From JAWWPY01 sp036394075 (lineage in GTDB: Bacteria > Actinomycetota > Actinomycetes > Streptosporangiales > Streptosporangiaceae): a stretch of 24,679 nucleotides of DNA. Where the stretch lies: the NCBI GenBank assembly GCA_036394075.1, contig DASWFT010000134.1, forward strand, positions 1 to 24,679, written 5' to 3'. Within the stretch, counting starts at the first letter, position 1. Every line of letters begins with the position of its first letter. The translations under genes and the position numbers were made by a program. This document shows, in pieces, positions 21,337-24,679 of this stretch. The notes under the pieces were generated by a model. It was not told where the DNA came from. It worked only from the letters and a program-made list of their open reading frames with translations, and did not search any database.

Positions 21337-24300
21337 ATGTCAATGAAGACCAGGCTCCTGACCCCAGCCAGGATCACGGCCAGCCGTCCATACCCCCGGA
21401 GACGGTGGTCGCGGCTGGCCGCCCTGACCGCGGGCGCGGGGTTGGCTGCGGCGGCTCTCGTCTCCATTCCAGGGGTCGCGGCCAGCGCCGCACAGTGCGG
21501 GTCCTACCCGTTCCGCGACCCCGGCCTGCCGCTGAGCACGCGAACGCACGACTTGCTGAGCAGGCTGACTATCGTTCAGAAGATCGGTTTTCTGTTCCAG
21601 TACCAGCCCGCCATCACCGCGCCGCTGTGCCTGCCGATGATGAAGAACGGCACCGAGGCGCTGCACGGCGTCGCCTGGTCCAACGACATCAACAACAACG
21701 GGAACGTGGTAACCGCCAACGGCACCACGTTCCCGCAGGCGATCGGGATGGCCAGCACCTGGGACCCCGCCCTGATCAAGCAGATGGGCAACGTCGTCGG
21801 CCAGGAAGCCCGCGGCTACAACGCCCAGAACCCGGCGGTCTGGGGCCTCAACCTGTGGGCGCCGGTGGTGAACCTGCTGCGCAACCCGCTGTGGGGACGC
21901 AACGAGGAGGGTTACTCCGAGGACCCGTACCTCACCGATCAGATCGCCACCTCCTACGGGCTCGGCATCGAGGGCAACAACCCGAAGTACCTGCTGGCAG
22001 CGCCGACCCTGAAGCACTACCTGGCCTACAACAACGAAGCGGGCCGCGGCCAGACCTCCTCCATGGAGCCACCCCGGGTGCTCAACGAGTATGAGCGGGC
22101 AGCGTTTCAGGCGCCGCTCCAGGCCGGTGCGGCCACCGGCGTCATGGCCTCCTACAGCCTGGTGAACGGTCGTCCCAACACGGTGAACCCGGACCTGGGC
22201 AGCCTCGTCCGGAACTGGTCGCCCAACACGCTGATGAACGTCAGCGACGCGTTCGCGGACTACAACCTGTTCCCTAGCTACTATCCCGATCGCGAGCACG
22301 TGGATGCCGCCGCGATCAAGGCCGGGATCGACAGTTTCACCACCGACGGCACCAACCCCTCCAACACCACCACCGCGATCACGTCCGCGCTGAACGATGG
22401 TCTGCTCACCACGGCCGACATCGACCGGGCCGTGTCCCATGTGCTGACCATCCGCTTCCGGCTGGGCGACTTCGACCCGCCCGGCAGCAACCCATACGCC
22501 TCGATCACGCCCGCCGTCATCGGCACCCCAGCGCACCAGGCGCTGGCGCGGAAAGTGGCCGACGAATCAATGGTGCTGCTGAAGAACTCCGGCGGCGCCC
22601 TGCCACTGAACGCGGATGCGACCAAGAAGATCGCGGTAGTGGGCCCGCTGGCGAACACGCTCTACTCCGACTGGTACGGCAGCAACCTCCCGTACAAGGT
22701 GACGCCGCTGGACGGGATCAAGGAGCGCCTCGGCCCGGCCGCGACGGTCAATTCCAGCGAAGGCGTGGACCGGATCGCACTCAAGGACGTCACCACCGGC
22801 AAGTACATCACCGCCGGCACCGGCCCGTCCGGTGGCGTACTCGGCGAGGGCGACACGGCGCCGGCCGCCACCTCCCAGTTCGACGTGTTCGACTGGGGCA
22901 GCGGGGTCCTCACCCTGCGCAGCGCAGCCAACAGCAAGTATGTCGGCTACAACTTCAGCAACTTCAAGAACGACCAGGCTCAGCCGAACGGCTGGTTCGT
23001 GCAGCAGCAGTTCGCACTGGAGCCCCGGCCAGATGGCAACTACGTGATCAGGTACGCGGGTTACGAGACCCGGGAAACCTGGTTCAACCCGAGCCACTAC
23101 CTCACCCTGCAGTCGGACGGCAGCCTGAACCTGGGCGCGAAGACTGCCGACCAGGCGACCGAGTTCAGCAAGCAGGTGATCAGCAGCGGGATCGACAGCG
23201 CCGTCAACGCCGCCCAGGGCGCCGACGCCGCTGTCGTCGTGGTCGGCAGCATGCCGTTCATCAACGGCCGCGAGAACGACGACCGGACCGACATGAACCT
23301 GGCCTCCGGACAGGAGGCCCTGGTTCAGGCGGTGACCAAGGCGAACCCGAACACGATCGTCGTCATGGAGAACAGCTACCCGACCACGATCAACTGGGAG
23401 CAGCGCAACGACCCGGCCATCGTGTGGACCACTCACGCGGGCCAGGAGACCGGTCACGCACTGGCCGACGTGCTCTTCGGTGCCTACAACCCCTCCGGCC
23501 GGCTCACCCAGACCTGGCCGCAGTCGCAGTCGCAGGTGGCGAACATCCTTAACTACGACATCATCAAGTCCGGCCAGACCTACATGTACGACAGCCAGCC
23601 GGCGCTGTATCCGTTTGGATACGGGTTGTCGTACACGACCTTCGGCTACAGCAAGATGCGGCTGTCCTCGCCCTCGATGGGCCGGGAAGGGACGGCGGAC
23701 GTCAGCGTGGACGTCACCAACACCGGGAGCCGGGCCGGCAAGAACGTCGTGCAGCTCTACGTTCACCAGGAGACGTCCCGGGTTAAGCAGCCGCTGAAGA
23801 AGCTGATCGGGTTCCGGAACGTGTCGTTGGCACCGGGCCAGACCGTCACCGTGCGGTTCGCCGTCAAGGCCAGCGACCTCGCCTTCTGGGACGTCACCCG
23901 GAGCAAGTGGGTGGTGGAGACCAGCGCGTACGACCTGATGGTCGGCCAGTCATCGGCTGACATCCGCCAGTCCGCCACGTTGGCGGTGCACGGCGAGACC
24001 ATCCCGCCGCAGGACCTGGCCGGCCATTCCACCGAGGCGCAGAACTTCGACGACTACAGCGGGATAACGCTGGCGCCGCAGACCCAGGCGACCGGCACCG
24101 CCGTGCAGGCCACCGCGGCCGGCCAGTGGGTCAAGTTCGGTGACGTCCACTTCGGCGACGCTGTCACCAGCTTCTCCGCCCGGGTGGCCAAGGCCGACAC
24201 ATCGGCGGCGTCGATCGAGCTGCGCCTTGACAACCCGGTGACCGGCCCTGTGGTCGGAACTGTGCCCGTGACCAGCACCGGCGGCCAGTACAACTGGGCC

Positions 24301-24399
24301 ACCGCGACGGGCCAGGTAACCGGCGCCCATGGCCACCACGACCTCTACCTGGTCTTCACCGGACCACTCGAGGTCGCCACGTTCTCCTTCGGGAGGTAA
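21337..24399 (+). CDS. Secreted multidomain GH3 beta-glucosidase/beta-xylosidase
   Basis: A 1020-residue GH3 enzyme. Residues 1-52 are a long signal peptide with PRRRW (perhaps Tat) and a cut near ASA-AQ. The catalytic barrel has NGTEALHGVAW, GLNLWAPVVNLLRNPLWGRNEEGYSEDPYL, LAAPTLKHYLAYNNE and nucleophile Asp304 in MNVSDAF. The alpha/beta sandwich starts near 400 (VADESMVLLKNSGGALPL). Between about 476 and 610 it carries an insertion with repeated GKYITAG / SKYVGYN / HYLTLQSDG motifs, like a fascin or ricin-type beta-trefoil. It resumes with VVVGSMP and the probable acid/base Glu646 in GRENDDR, then HAGQETGHALADVLFG and YPFGYGLSYTTF, a fibronectin-III-like domain (about 790-885) and a CBM6-like C-terminus (about 905-1020). 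Glucosidase and xylosidase activity cannot be separated by eye. GGAGG (21327-21331) is 5 bp before the ATG. Confidence 0.9.
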   Translation: MSMKTRLLTPARITASRPYPRRRWSRLAALTAGAGLAAAALVSIPGVAASAAQCGSYPFRDPGLPLSTRTHDLLSRLTIVQKIGFLFQYQPAITAPLCLPMMKNGTEALHGVAWSNDINNNGNVVTANGTTFPQAIGMASTWDPALIKQMGNVVGQEARGYNAQNPAVWGLNLWAPVVNLLRNPLWGRNEEGYSEDPYLTDQIATSYGLGIEGNNPKYLLAAPTLKHYLAYNNEAGRGQTSSMEPPRVLNEYERAAFQAPLQAGAATGVMASYSLVNGRPNTVNPDLGSLVRNWSPNTLMNVSDAFADYNLFPSYYPDREHVDAAAIKAGIDSFTTDGTNPSNTTTAITSALNDGLLTTADIDRAVSHVLTIRFRLGDFDPPGSNPYASITPAVIGTPAHQALARKVADESMVLLKNSGGALPLNADATKKIAVVGPLANTLYSDWYGSNLPYKVTPLDGIKERLGPAATVNSSEGVDRIALKDVTTGKYITAGTGPSGGVLGEGDTAPAATSQFDVFDWGSGVLTLRSAANSKYVGYNFSNFKNDQAQPNGWFVQQQFALEPRPDGNYVIRYAGYETRETWFNPSHYLTLQSDGSLNLGAKTADQATEFSKQVISSGIDSAVNAAQGADAAVVVVGSMPFINGRENDDRTDMNLASGQEALVQAVTKANPNTIVVMENSYPTTINWEQRNDPAIVWTTHAGQETGHALADVLFGAYNPSGRLTQTWPQSQSQVANILNYDIIKSGQTYMYDSQPALYPFGYGLSYTTFGYSKMRLSSPSMGREGTADVSVDVTNTGSRAGKNVVQLYVHQETSRVKQPLKKLIGFRNVSLAPGQTVTVRFAVKASDLAFWDVTRSKWVVETSAYDLMVGQSSADIRQSATLAVHGETIPPQDLAGHSTEAQNFDDYSGITLAPQTQATGTAVQATAAGQWVKFGDVHFGDAVTSFSARVAKADTSAASIELRLDNPVTGPVVGTVPVTSTGGQYNWATATGQVTGAHGHHDLYLVFTGPLEVATFSFGR

Positions 24400-24407
24400 C
24401 CGCACCA

Positions 24408-24464
24408 GGGTGTGTCCCGTGGATCTTGGCCGCGCAGCAGGCTGAAGATCCGCGGGACACACCC
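24408..24464 (+). terminator. Strong terminator hairpin after GH3
   Basis: Left arm 24408-24427 (GGGTGTGTCCCGTGGATCTT) and right arm 24445-24464 pair over 20 bp with one G/T wobble, closing a 17-nt loop. It starts 9 bp after the GH3 stop. No T-run follows. The near-perfect stem could also work for a gene entering from the other side. Confidence 0.88.
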
Positions 24465-24485
24465 CTAGCCAAATGAAAGGCCAGT

Positions 24486-24599
24486 TCAGGCTCGATACCC
24501 GCCCAGCCGGCCGAGGTGCCGCTCGGCCTCGGCCGTGAGCCGGTCGACTCGACTCCGCACCAGCGGACCTGAGCCGGCCACGCCAGGCATCCTGGCCAT
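24486..24599 (-). CDS. Possible short ORF or gene-end remnant
   Basis: The minus strand holds a 37-residue ORF: MARMPGVAGSGPLVRSRVDR then LTAEAERHLGRLGGYRA. The helix-like, acidic/Arg-rich end looks like the C-terminus of a cytoplasmic protein. The frame is closed by TAA near 24669 with no clear start or ribosome site, so a remnant is more likely than an intact gene. The family is not identified. The rest of 24465-24679 shows nothing else. Confidence 0.2.
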   Translation of the reverse strand: MARMPGVAGSGPLVRSRVDRLTAEAERHLGRLGGYRA

Positions 24600-24679
24600 T
24601 CCGATGCGGACGCCGTCGGCCCCACCGTGACAGATCCGGACGTTGAGGGTCGGGCGTTGTTTGAATAGTTAGGCTGTGG

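Overview
The window is high-GC DNA from a filamentous-actinomycete-type bacterium. The signs are G/C at third codon positions, GTG/TTG starts with GGAGG-like ribosome sites, LacI-type sugar operators, a sugar ABC transporter without its own ATPase, and steroid-degradation genes that look like those of Mycobacterium and Rhodococcus. The genus cannot be fixed from the sequence. Protein family names below come from remembered family features, because no search could be run.

Left part (1-11161): steroid (sterol side-chain and ring) catabolism. After a partial gene of unknown function and a small ABM-domain protein come a divergent EchA19-like hydratase and FadD19-like acyl-CoA ligase, an IpdC-like FMN oxidoreductase, an amidase, a broken cellulose/chitin LPMO gene, and a FadE26/FadE27-like dehydrogenase pair divergent from a FadA6-like thiolase. 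Both divergent promoter regions carry a KstR-type operator: one with two perfect arms at 9971-9984 and a weaker one at 2121-2134. Side-chain genes and genes whose relatives act on the last two steroid rings are therefore mixed in one place.

Right part (11198-24464): a glycan utilisation locus that best fits xyloglucan oligosaccharides. It has a secreted or anchored GH35 beta-galactosidase (minus strand), then on the plus strand a lipoprotein sugar-binding protein, two CUT1 permeases, a cytoplasmic YicI-type GH31 alpha-xylosidase, and a secreted GH3 beta-glucosidase/xylosidase with an internal beta-trefoil-like insertion and a C-terminal CBM6-like domain. Galactose, xylose and glucose removal are the three steps needed for galactosylated xyloglucan oligosaccharides. 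Six copies of one 14-bp LacI-type palindrome (consensus TCGAAGCGCTTCGA) sit before the GH35, transporter and GH3 genes. Two of the pairs have exactly the same 35-bp spacing. The only trace of a regulator is a LacI helix-turn-helix stub at 14699-14775, so the active repressor is probably encoded elsewhere.

A further theme is short tandem repeats at gene boundaries. They form the N-terminus of the EchA19-like protein and the C-termini of the FadD19-like and IpdC-like proteins, cover stop codons, follow the LacI stub, and fill gaps in the transporter operon. A covarying small hairpin element forms the C-terminal tail of the GH31 protein and recurs before GH3.
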